From Vanessa cardui (taxonomy: Eukaryota; Arthropoda; Insecta; Lepidoptera; Nymphalidae): 64,000 nt of DNA. Where the stretch lies: assembly GCF_905220365.1 (NCBI RefSeq), contig NC_061140.1:3350501-3414500 (forward strand), read 5' to 3'. The notes under the pieces are model-generated. The model saw nothing but the letters and a program-made list of their open reading frames with translations, did no database searches and was not told the origin of the DNA. Every line of letters starts with the position of its first letter. Position 1 is the first letter of the stretch. The position numbers and the translations under genes were made by a program. Shown one piece after another: positions 10,713 through 25,700 of the stretch.

Positions 10713-13700
10713 TTACAAATAAACGAAGTCGTGATCTACATCCAGTTTTTTGAGTAGCCTCGGTGGAAGCTCTGAAACGATGTTCGTTGGAATTTTATCT
10801 GAAACAATTTTGCATAGATAATAGTAGTTATTTTATTTATTTCTCGTCGAAGACAAGTAACTGCATTGTATGAAATAGGTATTTAAAGCCGCAATGAAGG
10901 CTTTCTCTGCCAATCAACCGTTTTGCTAATCAGCTAATTATATATTTCTTCGGACATTTGTACCGTTGTAGAATACTACAGAAAAAACGTCGTCATGGCA
11001 TTTGTTATTCTAATACGGCAAGTTACTGAATAGATTACCGAATAGACAATGTTGCTTACCATTACATCTGTACACGAGGTTGGACCAAATGATCATTTCT
11101 TGTGAGAAACAGAAGACGCCAAGACGACCGCCCTTCAAAGTGAAATCGTACACGTTGCCGGAGTCAGCCACGAGACGGTTGTTCTCATAGATCTTGAGAC
11201 GGATGAGACCGATCTTAGGACGATGGAGCAATCTCCAACGATAAGCGGTTCTCTCACGCCAGCCAACGTTTCGTGGATCTTTCCAAAGCAACGTTACCTG
11301 AAAATTGAGGTATCGTTAACCATTAATGTTCTTAGAATAGTTAAAATGGAAGAAATCATAGTTGTGATTTAGAGGTTCTTGCTATTTTTGTCACGAGTAT
11401 TTTTAATAAACTTGTTTAAGGATGTATAACCTGATCAGGAGTTGATTCAGTATTCCAGAGGGAGTTCCGTAATGTCTTTCCTGGTCCAGTCTTGGAATTG
11501 ACCAGCTTCAGCTGAATTCCCGGCTCAGCCACAGCTCTGAAAGGCGTTGTCTGCCAATACGTCTGGGTATTTTTCTTCCACATCACAACGTAGAACCGTT
11601 TATTGTTTTGATACCTTTTAATTAAAAAAAAACACAATAAATAACTCAGAAGACCTGATTAAAATTTAGCATAATAGAAAAATATGGAATTCATATTCGA
11701 AAAAAACGATAAAATTAACTAAATGTACACCATCATACACTCACCCGAATATAAATCCAACGTAGTCATCATCAATTTGAGTATCCACGAACAAAGTTCC
11801 TTCGAAATCAACACCGCCAAAACTCTCAAAACCGACAGCAAGCCCAGGGTCCGAATTGAGAGTTTGCAGAATTTCCGCACCTTCATTAGCTATCTCCCAG
11901 TTAGGATCTTGCTGTGACGTTCCTTCAGGGTCTAGTCGCACTGTCATGTAATTTCTGAAAGATTTTTCCAAAATTACTATTGAAGAAAATTGCCAAAAAT
12001 AATCAATTTTTAAATTCCATTAAGTTACCTAAAGTCAGTGCGGTATATTCTTGAATTATTGGGGCAGTTATCCAAAGCGTTAGTTACGTTATCCCCATCG
12101 AAGTCATTATCACAAAGATTGCCTACTCCATCACCTGTAAATGAATTATGGCGTTAATTTTTAATAAAAAAAACACAAACTCTCAAAGTCTCTTCTCTTA
12201 AATTATTCTTATATATATCATCTTCACCTCATTTATTATAAAGAAATCCAATTCGAGGATTTTTTTTTCATTACAAAAAATACATATATTTACCATTCGA
12301 ATCAGCCTGGTCAGGATTGTACACTAAAGGACAGTTATCTTCTAAATTGGGAATTCCATCACCGTCGATATCTTCATCACAAGCGTCTCCCTTGCCATCG
12401 TTATCGACGTCCTGTTGATCACTATTTGCTAGATTTGGACAATTATCTATTCCATCTTGTATACCATCTCTGTAAGAAATATTCTAAATGAATACGCTTT
12501 GCTAATTAAACCTACCACCTTTGATACCTGAAAGTTTTTTAAAGAATTTTGCGTGTTAAATAGGTTGCCTCCACTCATAAATTATTCACTCCAAACAATA
12601 TTAATTTATATTGATTCGTTTCCTAATTGATATGTATATATACAAAAAACATAATCATCATTTAAATTCCCATGGCTAGCGACGTATTAACGGTCAATAG
12701 AATGATTAAGATTTCTTTCAATGGCAATATCTCCAGGCGATATCACTATCTTAACTACTTACAATAAATTTACCTAGTATAAAACTAACCATAATATACC
12801 TGGTGGGCAAATGGTACCTGAGCAACCAGATCTACACTTAGCCAAAATATCAAAATAGTCTTAATATTTTTTGTTATATATAATAACAAATTCTCCTTGA
12901 AATAATAGTCCGATGTTAACCGGCTCAACGTTTATCCCGATATGGTATTACAGCGCGACCACAGTTAGATAAAAAGAGACTCACTGATCCCGATCTACAT
13001 CGCTGTCACAAGCGTCACCGACGTTATCCCTATCCGCGTCGTCCTGGGACGGGTTCCGGACACGGGGACAGTTGTCACATAAGTCTCCTATCGAGTCGCC
13101 GTCCATGTCTTCCTGTTGTGGATTATAAACACGTGGGCAGTTGTCACGCTCATTTGGAATACCTATATGTGAAGAAATTAATACATTAACAGTTCATTTG
13201 ATTTCCTCACAATATACCTTAATTTTGTATTCGCAGTAAAATAAGAAATTAGGATCATCTTTAATAAATTAGTCATTCAATTGTTTTATATGCTAGAAAC
13301 TATTTGCCTAATTACTAATGTTTTATATATCTTTCAAATATTCCTCAACATGTTTTATTTCTGCTATGTGCATCTGTCTGAGACAATCACACAACCTTAT
13401 ATCAAATCACAATAGTAATTTTTGTTGGATTTTAATTTGAAGGGTTAGCGATAACAAAGAAAGCTACTGATACAAGTGACATAAGATCCAGTGTCCCAAG
13501 GACGGTCCCATATTGCAACTTTAAAAAATGGTGAATATTCTTTACAGAATGTATGAAACTAGCGACCCACCCCGGTTTCCCACGGTTGTAATGCTGATAC
13601 AAAATATACTGCAGAATTTCATACAACGTTCACAGTTTTTCAGTAATTCTCAATTAATAATCTTTCTATTAAAAAAAACCGCTTCAAAATCCGTTGTGTA

Positions 13701-16700
13701 ATTATGAATATCTAATCATATATAAGAACAGACAGCGGTAAGCGACTTGTTTTATACTTTGTAATGATGTGCCAACGTGATATAAAAGTCTGCCTCCACT
13801 TTTTAAAAAAACATATAAGCTTTACCATCATTATCCATATCAGGATCGCAAACATCTCCTAGCCCATCCCTATCCGCATCTTCCTGTCCTGGATTAAAAC
13901 GTCGCGGACAATTGTCACAAACATCACCACGCTTATCACTTCTATCATCATCTCGGTCTAGTTGGTCTGGATTTGCAATTAATGGACAGTTGTCCTGAAA
14001 ATTATAAACAAAGTTAATATGAGATAATAAAATAATAACTCTCATTGAAAACAAATTTAAATTTAAAAGGGCAGCCATAAGCCGACAAAAGCAAAAATAT
14101 CATTAAGTAGAAAACAAGAATGTGTCCTAGAATTTCTAGACAGTGGAATACTAACCGGTATATTAGGAATGCCATCGTCATCAGCGTCAGGATCACAAGA
14201 ATCACCGAGCCCATCCTTGTCAGCGTCTTCTTGACCAGAATTGGAGACTTGTGGGCAATTATCTGCTTTACAATGCTGTTCGTTACATGGAAGTTGATGG
14301 TCTGGGTAACCATCTAAATCGCTATCTGGCCCGCAAACAGTACCATTGCCGGCCCAGCCAGTCTAAAAAACATATGACGGGCGTATATTATTGTAACACA
14401 TTTTAATAGACTTGCAACCTGTAAATTTCACCATGTTGGGCTAAGGCCTCCTCTTCTTATGACGTGAAGGTTTGGAACATATTCCACCACGCTGATCCCA
14501 TGCGGGTTGGTGGAATACACATTTGGCAGAATTTCTATGAAATTGGACACATGCAGGTTTCCTCATAATGTTTTCCTTTACTGCCGAGCACGAGATAAAT
14601 TATAAAAACAAATTAAGCTCGTGATATTTAGTGGTGCTTGCATTGGTTTGAACCCGCAATCATCGTATCATATTTTTAGTGCTTGTTGTAATGTTAAAAA
14701 TGTTAAAAGTCTTACCGCACAGACGCAGTTTAACCCGTATCCACAGACAGCGTTATACCGCCGACAACGCGCAGGATCGCAGCGCTTGCGCAGCTCGTCG
14801 ACTTCGATGCAAGGCCGTGATGTGTTTACGTAGTAGTGACCCCCACATGGTACGCACGTGAACGAACCCTGCACGCGATAAATAAATATATCCATTCTTT
14901 AAACTTAGTTGATTTACTAGAGAGTTAAAGACTGAAAGTATTTAAGGGGATTTCAAGTTACTTTATCCAAGATTTGAAAATCAATAATTGAAAAGAAAGA
15001 CAAATGTCATCGTTATTTGAAGTAGGACCATCTGCCATAATAGAAGATGTGATGAACTATCTAAGGAAGGACTTTTCAGTGTGTTATCAGCAGAACTGTA
15101 ATCAGTAAGTTTAACTTACTGGAGTGTTAACACACAGGCGACCTCGTGGGCACACGTCTCGCTGCACGCACTCGTCCACGTCAGTGCAGCTCTCCTTGCG
15201 GCGCTCGTCTCCCGCGCCGCTCCAGCCCGTGCTCCCCACGTAGCCCGCGGGGCACGCGCCGCAAACGAACCCGCCGTCAATGTTCCTGCACGAGACCAGC
15301 TCGTCGCAAGGCCTGATCAGGTCGCACTCGTCCATATCGACGCATGCATATCCTATGCAATATTATTTAAATAAAGAATTTTTAACTTAACTCAAAATCC
15401 AAATTTATAAAGATATTAGCGCCCCGGCTAAGCACGGATGCAATGTTGATTACTAAATATACTACAGAATTTGACTATTTACGAAATCACATTAGAGACT
15501 TCTGAAATTATCAGTGTTCCTCTTCTGAATTATCCATGTATTATATACGAAAACCTTCCTCTCGAATCAATCTGTCTATTAAAAAACCAACAAACAAACC
15601 GCATACAAATCCGTTAAGTAATATTAAAGATCAAAGCAAACATAGGATCAGAAAGCAGTAAGCGACTTTGTTTTACACTATGTAATTATATAGTGAGTAT
15701 CAAATATTACAGCTTATCTGAACTAAATAATAACATAGCGTTAATTCCTATCGATAGCTATTTTAAATACGGAGAGATCTATGATGAGACTAACTTATTC
15801 GATTCGAAAAGCATTGTTTTTCCTCATGATCATACCATTCCACTCATAACCCTTAGGACATCCTTCACATTGGTAGTAAGGGCTGCTGGAAGTAGGCGTA
15901 CATCTTCTTTCACCACAAGGTCGCCTTGCATCACAGATGTTCTGGCATCGTCTCCCGTCACCTAAATAGCCACTGGGACACGGCCCACAGCGGGGACCAG
16001 CGGTTGTCTCTTGACATTCTACACCTGGAACAAAAAAACAATCGTTATTACTGTTTAAAACTATCAAATGCGTTGCAATATTGTGATGGCCCAGTGGTTA
16101 GAACGCGTGCATTTTAACCGATGATTGCGGGTTCAAACCCAAGCAAGCAAAGCTGATTCATGTGCTTAATTTGTCTTTATAATTCATCTCGTGCTCAGCA
16201 GTGAAGGAAACCTGCATGTGACAAATTTCATAGAAATTCTGCCACATGTGTATTCCACCAACCCGCATTGGAACAGCGTGGTGGAATATGTTCCAAACCT
16301 TCTCTTCAAAGGGAGAGGAGGCCTTTAGCCCAGCAGTGGGTATTTACAGGTTGTTGAAATCTGAATAATCACCTTGGAAACACGAGTCTGCCCGACATGC
16401 AAGCCTGACGCATTCTTCTCCATTACCGGTATAGCCGGAGGGACAGGTACCGCACCGGTATCTGCCGTCTGGCAGATCTTGGCACTGAACACCTTAAATA
16501 GATTTTTTATATAATATACATGTTAATAGAAGGCAGTCAAACCAAAAGGATATTTTGAGAAGTTATAGTATTTAGGGAAACATGGTAATAAAAAGTAATT
16601 AAAAAAGTAGTTTCTTGTTGATATCCAGGCAGGATATATTAACTAACATGACTTTGTATTTTTAAATGATGAAAAAGAATAATTACTGAGAATAAATTCT

Positions 16701-19700
16701 TCTTCGAAAAACTTGTTGAATTACGATTCAAAAGTGCTTGCAAAAGCTTACTTCAATAAAGTATACTTTGATTTTGCGTCACCCTGCATCACGCAAAAAG
16801 TAATTACAAACTACGAAGTCTAATTTATTTTGTCTTTGATAATACAATCATTATCTATTTCATTATTTAAGTTATCATATGTTGTACTAATAACCAACTA
16901 TTTGTATTTATAATCATTTTACAACAAAATGTTTATTAATAATGTGTGATTTCGGTGAACTGCACAGGAAGTATAACAGTGAACTAATGTACGCGCAAAA
17001 CAGTGGTCTAAATAATAATAATATTGCTCTAAAAATATATAATTTTATAAAAGCTGCAGCTGCTGTACTACTACTGATAAGCTGGTCACTTAATTTGTTT
17101 TTTATGGTATAGGTTGGCGGACGAGCATATGGACCACCTGATGGTAGGGGGTCACCATCACCCATAGACGCTGTAAAAAATATTAACTATTCCTTCCACC
17201 GTTAATGTGCCACCAACCTTGGGAACTAAGATGTTATGTCCCTTGTGCCTGTAGTTACACTGGCTCACTCACCCTTCAAACCGAAACACAACAATACTGA
17301 GAACTGTTATTTGGCGGTAGAATAACTGATGAGTGGGTGGTACATACCCAGACGGGCTTGCACAAAGCCCTAACACCAAGTATGAAGCTGTGAATATTTT
17401 CGAGAAAGTATTCAATTAATAAGATAGGTGATACTGCAGTTAGTTATATTTTAACAAATGCGTATTCATTGTGACTTACGTCCTCCAAAGCATGGGTTTG
17501 AGCTGCAGGCCGAGCGGCATGCCTGGCCGTCACTGCTCTGCCTCCCTGGACATCGTTCGCATCGGAATCCTTGCTCAGAGTCAATGCAGTATTCGACTGG
17601 AAGGAATTGTTCCATAAATAATTTAGCTTTATTCATTCAGAGGTACAAAAGCAAATGTGACACCTTGACAGATACAAATTGATGTCAATGATAAAGTTCA
17701 AAACTAAAAATCTATACATATAATATAATTGGAGTGTCTGTTTGTAATATTTAAACAACGGCATTTCATTAAATATATGTATAACATTAAATATACAGTC
17801 AGAGTTAGAAAACCTTCGTAAGTTTTCATTCATTTATCAATTCATTCCTTTATCAAGTCTTAAACTCTTAGTACCTTATGAATGTAAAAATCAAATCATT
17901 GCGACGCAATATGTCATTCTCGATCGGTAAAGCAGATTATCGATCATACTGAGCACACGAAAATAGATCTTCGAACCTTTTTTTACCCTGACCGTGCATA
18001 TATGTATATTACCCAAATAACATTTTTTAAAATTCTGTTTGTTCCCGCTAATCTCTGGAAAGGCTGGGCCGATTTTGAAGAAACTTTAAAAGTTTTTACA
18101 TCTTTGAATCACATACAGCGTTAAACAAAATTATCTTGTACATATGTATTTATAAGAAATCCGCCTGAGGAAAAATTACTGTTGTCGACCGTTATAATTC
18201 CGGCCAATTAGGCTAGTCTATTCGGAATACAGAAAACCGACATAACATTTATATTCAATATGAATAAGTCTATACTAAATTCAAATTGCGGCCTATAATC
18301 TATACATATCATAAAATTGGAGTGTCTGTTTGTAATATTAAAATAGCCCTTTTTTACTCAATGCATATGTACACACGGTACACATAGGTACCAAAATAAC
18401 ATTTTATACAATTTTTGTCTGTCTGTTTGTTGCGGCTAATCTATGGAACGGCTGGACCGATTTTGGCAGGACTTTCACTGGATAACTGATATAATAAGGA
18501 GTAACTTAGGCTACAATACATTTTTTTTTTGTTAAATTCAAACGCGTCGCAGGCACATCTAGTCACTATATATTTCCCTATGTTAATGTAAATGATTCAA
18601 CATTTAATTTACTGAGAAATGTATATAAACAATTCAAGATAAATATAAAATTAATATTTTAATTCTGAACTATGAAAGTAGAGCAATATGTGAAAATCTC
18701 GTCACATTATTATCATATAAAAAACTAGTTTCCGTTCTATGAGTGACTGTACCTAAATACTGTGCATTTCTGCATCTCTTATAATGAGAATGCAAAATTT
18801 CATGACTATTTCTTAGTAGTTAATCTGTAAACACACAACGAGCAAACACATTTTCGCCATCCATTTAAATTAGAATGTACAATTCATATGACATTTATAA
18901 TACCAGTAATGTATGAGAAAACATTTACTTAAAAACCCTAAATACGGTACGTATGTTGCGTGCTAAGTAATAACTTTAATCGCTTAAAAAATAATACATA
19001 CAAATTTCATAAGATACGTAAACTATTCCTGTAGCGTTATTAGATATATGTGCGTCCACACACACGTTAGAAGTATGTACTAGTGATTTTTGAACTAACT
19101 CTTGAAACAACTTTAACATTTAATTTACAAACGAGTGAAAATTTTAACGATTTTTCTTTTTAAATAAATGTTTACATATGATTACTCCATAAATTGTTAT
19201 TTTAACAAATTATACTTCATAAGTACGAATTGTATATTTCATTTCTAAAACTCATTATGCAGAATAACTAAACAAAGGGATATCTTACCCTGAGAACAAG
19301 GTCTCCGGTCGCAAGACACAGGCCTGCAGCGCCTCCCATCTCCCTCCATTCCCGAAGGGCACGGGCCGCACTCCACGCCGCTCGCCGTATTACGACATTC
19401 CACGCCTGTTTAATTATTCTAATAAAAATAAACGTAATACCTACCGAGATGTTTTGTGTAACATCTCAGTAAATAAGCAGACTTAAGCAGATCGCTTAAT
19501 CGATTTTTTATAAATTGCACTTGCTCTCTTTATTTACAAAAGTCTCTTTATAGTTACTGATCAATATGATTTTTTGAATAATTTAAATATTATTGTGAAT
19601 GTACTATTTTGTTTTTGAATATAAAACACCAGATAAAGATCAAAAGCTTTTTCCAAAAGTACAAAATAATAATGATATCTTTTTGAACAGAGTTCCCAGT

Positions 19701-22700
19701 AATCCCACTTATTGATTTTAACATGAATATAATCACTTAAGATAAAATTAACATAAATTATCTTGAGTTACCTTAAAAGGCTCAGCCAAGGCTAATCAAG
19801 CAACTTGAAATCAAATGAATGTGGGCGGAACTTGAAACTCTGTTATGAATAAACTAAAGGTTCATTTAACAAAAAGGGATTTGGCTTGTTAAATAAAATA
19901 CGTATTATTTGTCGTAGCATTTAATCAAACCCACACTGATAACGTTGCTTGATTTACCTTTAACTTCTAAAACTACTTATAATCGAGCAAGCTTGCCCGT
20001 TTCATGACTGCGTAGTAAAATTAAGAAGGTATTAATTACAATTAAAAATAATACGATAACAATCTTTAAACAGATGTTAGAAATATGTGAAATGAGCTAT
20101 TAGATTATTAAATTACAATACGTGATTTCGATAAAGTAACGGATGAAAAAGTAATAAGAAAATTAAAACTTAGTAATACAGTTGACGAGAGTTGAATTAT
20201 TTCCAATACAAATGTCAATAACCAGGATAACACGAGGATCCGCTGCATCGCTCCACGGGAGGCTGAGATGGAACACGATTACAACAAATACGCAGCTGAT
20301 TCCGAAGGTTGTCTATATTTCCTTTTTGATCAGCTAACTCACGACGTAGCAGTTCTACAGTTTGACGAAGAAGTTTCAACTGTCGGATTATCTCATCTGA
20401 AATGGAATATTATGTGTTAACATCTCCTTGAACTTTTGAGCTAAACTTTAAATCAAATAAATATTTCGGTTGTTTTAAGAGTTCATCACAGATCGTACCA
20501 TCACAGGATTCTATATCCGTTGCTGGAATATCTCCCCGGTACGATGACGGTGTCGTCGGCAAGGGTAATGGTGCGAATATATTAGGATCAATGTAATTGT
20601 TCCTCGGATCGTCTCCTTGCATATTATCTTCATTTTTAATCCTTTCTTCTTTCGCTATGAAATCTTTGACCTCTTCTACGTCTGAATCAACTATCATTAA
20701 AGTTGGTGGCTTAAGTTCTTCTTGGTGATCACAATCTATGGAATCCCATGCTGACTTTTCACTACCATAGACTTCTACTGGTGCATTTTCTTCATGATAC
20801 TGCCAAACATACATTCTATTTAAATTGTGATGTAGAAATTTTAAGATAAAATTGTTTTCAAAGAGTCCATCATATTCACAATCAGATTTAAGTTTGGGAA
20901 AGCAAAGAATGAATTTTATAGCTTAACTTGCAACTCCATTTAACTAAGAAAAAATAATAGTATGATATAACACTTACCAACTTTAGTTTCTGACTGGCAA
21001 GTAATTTTAATATGTCATGTCTACCAGACATTGTATGCCAATGTAAGGGCTTACAGTTTGCAAAAATCTTTACTTTCGAATGCGTTATCAAGAGAAGAAG
21101 ATTTCCTTTAGAGCTAGAACCCAAACTCCATGAAACGGATTTAATGTGTCCACCATTAAGACTTTCGAGGGAAACTAAAACAAACAAAGGTTTAAATTAT
21201 GAGAATATTATTTAAATTTACTTGTCCATACTTTAATAATTAGTATTAAAAATAACTAACTTCTAAACTCACAACGCTTAGTAGTACATATATTGTATTC
21301 CATGTAATCAAATAAATTCAAAACACATCTGCTCTTTCTTTCGTCTCATTTATTACTGAACTTTGTATTTTCATTTACCTTTTTTACTTTTACTATTGTA
21401 AAAGAGTGAAATTGAGTTATCATCAGCCCCTTTCGCGTGAAGAAGTTCCTCCCGCCCTGTATCGATGTACGAAGGACCTCGTACCAATATAGCTATTTGA
21501 CCATCTTCAGAAGCGGACGCTGCTGCAATAACATCGTTCGTCGCTTCTGAAATTATATTATCTCATCTAAGTAACAATACAAAACCCTAATTAGTTTTAC
21601 ATCTAATTGGAAAGCTATATTATTTGAAGTTCTATAGAAATATTATTTTGCATCTGAAAACAATTATCGGAAATAATTTGAAATGTCGGAGCGTTCAGAG
21701 TAATTAATATAACATGTTATCTGTTTAAAATAGTTTAATTTGAATCCCTTTGATTGAAACATCTCTAATCTATTTTCATAAATTCATAATACATTAACTT
21801 TAGAATAATGCAATGTATGTACTATTATGGTCAAATTTGTTGGTTTAAATATTAAATCTAGTATCAAGTTTGGTCGAAATTCGCTTGCCTTTAATAGACT
21901 ATACAGATTTGTAACCTCTATGGCTCAGTATATCTCATCCTTCCAGGCCATCTCAGTTCATAGAGCTGAGATGGCCCAGTGGTTAGAACGCGTGCATCTT
22001 AACCAATGATTGCGGGTTCAAACCCAGGCAAGCACCACTATATATATGTGCTTAATTGTGTTTATAATTCATCTCGTGCTCGGCAGTGAAGGAAAACATC
22101 GTAAGGAAACCTGCATGTGTTTAATTTCATCGAAATTCTGCCACATGTGCATTCTACCAACCCGCATTGAAGCGTGGTGGAATATGTTCCAAACCCTCTC
22201 CTTAAAGAGAGGAGGCCTTATCTCAGCAGTGGGAAATTTACAGGCTGTTACTTTACTTTACTTTTATGGCTCAGTAAGTTTCAATTGATTGTTATAGTAT
22301 AAAGAGTACAGTAATATTATTTTTTAGTAATGAAGTGTAATATGTAATAATAATGATAAATATATAATCAAGAACAAGTTAATCAACGAAGAAATTGTTA
22401 CTAATGTCATAGTTCGTCGAGATAAAGAAACAAAATTCGTGAATCGGTGCAGATAAGCGTACTTCAACCCACTGAACTGGTATTTAGAAGATACCTATAT
22501 TAAATCTAATTGTTTTGATGTTACCAAGTTAAAAAATATCGTAGTAACAATAATTAGATTGCTTTCTATTAGATAAAGATTACTTACAAAAACATTGATC
22601 TTACTAAAACTATTCTTATTATTGTTTTAAATATAATTACTTTTATATGAGTATTATTAAAGAATAATACTCATATAAAAGTCAACTCAATAAATAAATA

Positions 22701-25700
22701 TTTTATTTGCTCGTTAATGTAAATTTTAGATTATATTTTATTTTTGGTTTTGGTTTTCTCTTAAGAGTTTAGTCGGCACCCAAAAATATATAAAAAAGGA
22801 TATAGAAGGACATAATGGATACGATTATGATTATGCCTTTTATTAAACTAAATCTCGTAACAATGATATCGTATATTATTTTAATTAAATATAAAATAAT
22901 AACCGACAAGTGATAAATTATATATTGTTGTACACAAAAAAAAATATAATACATAATGTACTTTTTATTGTATTCCAATTCCATAAAAACTTACTTACGT
23001 ACTATATAAATAGGTTTTAGGAGGTTTAAATTATTATTGGAAATAAAAAAGTTTAAAAAATATTTATTGATATGATAAATCTCCACGCACTTGCCGACAA
23101 AGTCTATAAAGTAATTTATCTGAATGAATGAAACGCGAAAGCATAGAATACCAAGTATGTTATGTTACACACATAACAACTAGGTATATCTACTATTCAT
23201 AAATCAGACAGTTTTTCTCCACAAGATATTATTTACAGATGCACATAATGACTGTACGCTACGGACTCTATTATTTTGCCAGAAAGAACATCTACATTAT
23301 TAATAAAGATACGCCGCATGTAACATAAAGAACTAGCTTATTAACTCAGTATAAATAACGTAATACTATATTGAAATGGACTTTGTTTTAGCTTGTATTA
23401 ACAATAGTTATTATTATACCAAGTTCCCTCACAATTGAATTAAAGAAATATATGCTTAATATAATTATAAAATTTGAATGAGTATTTAATATTATTTAGC
23501 AAGGAAATGACGTAACGCCCTACAAGTTACAAGCGCTATCCGAAGCTATTCTTAACTGGAATGACACAAACATCGTGTTTGAGTCAACTAAACTTGTGGT
23601 TTTCTTATTCGGTTCGAATTAGTTCATCTCGCAAGAAAACAACTGACTGAAACGCTTTATATTTATTTCGAGACGCAGGTGGAAAGTTCTTTTTATAAAA
23701 TATTGAATGGAATAAAGTAGAATGTGGTTTAAAAAGTAACGATAATAAATTCGTTGTTAAACTAGTTTTTAATATATAAAACCTCTATGCGATATTTTGG
23801 CATAATGGTAAACGCTTATAGCTCATTTTTTTTTAAGAAATGGTAGTGTTCTATTTATAGTCTCAATTCATTAAGCTACCCTCCCGTTTATTTAAGTGAT
23901 ATCTATCATAATAATGAACAATGTGTTTACACAAACACAAAAGTAAAGGGTTAGTATTCGGACAAAGAGCACGGACCTTTCTAAGTGCTTAATACATAAA
24001 CTGGTAAAGCTCCAGAATTAAGTGATGGATTATCATCTGTATTCACTATTAAATATTTGATGACCGAAACAGTATAATTTATAACACACACAGTTGTCGG
24101 ATAGAAAATATAAGTTCATATAGTTGATTTCATCATATGCATTCTGTTGTTTATTTAATAAAGCTTAGATTTATAAAAGCATTAACTAATAATGTCTTCC
24201 ATCATTTTAGAGATAAAGATTTGAAATTACACACAGATTATTATCCGAGAGATTCCAGTTACATAGCAATTGTTTTCCTTACCATTGACCACAAATTAAG
24301 GATATGAAACTCAATAGTATTTGCCTATATAAGTCCCATTGACTATTTTTTCTTAACTGCATTTAGTATTGACGTATTTTTCCACTGATCATTAATATCA
24401 TGTAACTTGTAAAAAGCTATATATTTAATATAAATTGTTTTAATATTTTTCCACTTTGTACGAACGCTTCACACTCGATATCTCGTTGAGAAATACATCA
24501 CATAATATATAATTACAGCATCATTGATGCGAGCATAACGGTGTGGAGGCAAAAAGTCCGCCTTGTAAGGCCTTCCTGGTCCTGTCCTATACTGATAATG
24601 ACGTGTACAGCTAGGATTAAACGCTCGAGATGCCTGTCTGGGATAAATTCAGTTTCGTTCAAGTTTTTTTTATATATATATACGAAGCAAGGGAAAATTG
24701 TTATTGATTGACACGATGTCAAGGAATTATAAATGAATACCGTCGCTTTTAAAAGGAGTAATTTATGAAAAAATCGTTTATACATCGAGCGAATAACGCT
24801 ACAAAAATTCTTAGCTTTATAAAATATTACTAATACCAACTTTCAAACTGAAAGAAAAAGTAACGAAGGTACAACTGTATTATAAAACAACGAAACACAT
24901 CTGAGCTTACATTACTTCTTTATCTAGACAGTGCACTAAATAGGTTTCAAACAAACTGGCCAACTTTATTGACTTGGTGTGCGTGACAGCTACGCTTGAC
25001 ACTCAAACGTTAACTTGTGTGCATTTATTTAGGGGCTAACAATTGGACACTACTTTTTTCTACGCGTCAGATATATAAATAATCTTAGAGGTAGACAATA
25101 CATTAATCTTTCTCAAGATAAATTTTGGTCACTCAAACACAATTTTAATCAACAAATATTCTTTTCTTTATTATGAAATTGTTACATTCATCATGACATA
25201 ATTAATATTTAAGCACGAATGCCCAAAAAAGGAGTGTAATCTCTTCAGGTTTCTGGTTCACGTTTATTGTACGTGAGATTATTTAATCCACTAAACTAAA
25301 TACTTGATCAGACTGGGGTGCAAATTGGGATACAAAGGGAAATTTAATGATTGTTGGGCATTTGTGTTATCCAATGTCTATATACAATTAATTAATGGTG
25401 AAGTGACAAGAATAAGTTGACAGATTGACCTTTTATTTGATCACAATCAATTAGAATATTATTAAAACTACTATGTAATTATCATTATAATATTATGTAA
25501 CAAAGGTGCGCTACAAACACGGCAAGCTATCAGTAGGCATTCGATCGTGGGTAGAAATTATAATAACGTAGGATTGTCTCGCCTTATATAGCAAAGCAGA
25601 GTACGTTCGCAAAAAGATCAGATAGAAACAGTAAGCGCGTTTGAACTATTTTTGTAATGTGATGTGATTTTTTAATATAAATGAATCATACAAATATATT

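Noticed and set aside
16083..16150. Possible tRNA gene (A and B boxes); same at 21966, 39178, 50272 and 38594
   Set aside because: The heads do not fold into a full cloverleaf by eye and each is followed by a shared body, so they are SINE heads.
20888..21187. 99-codon minus-strand frame taken as its own small gene
   Set aside because: Its first part is thrombospondin exon 3 (20978-21174); the remainder is readthrough of the donor GTAAGT into the intron.
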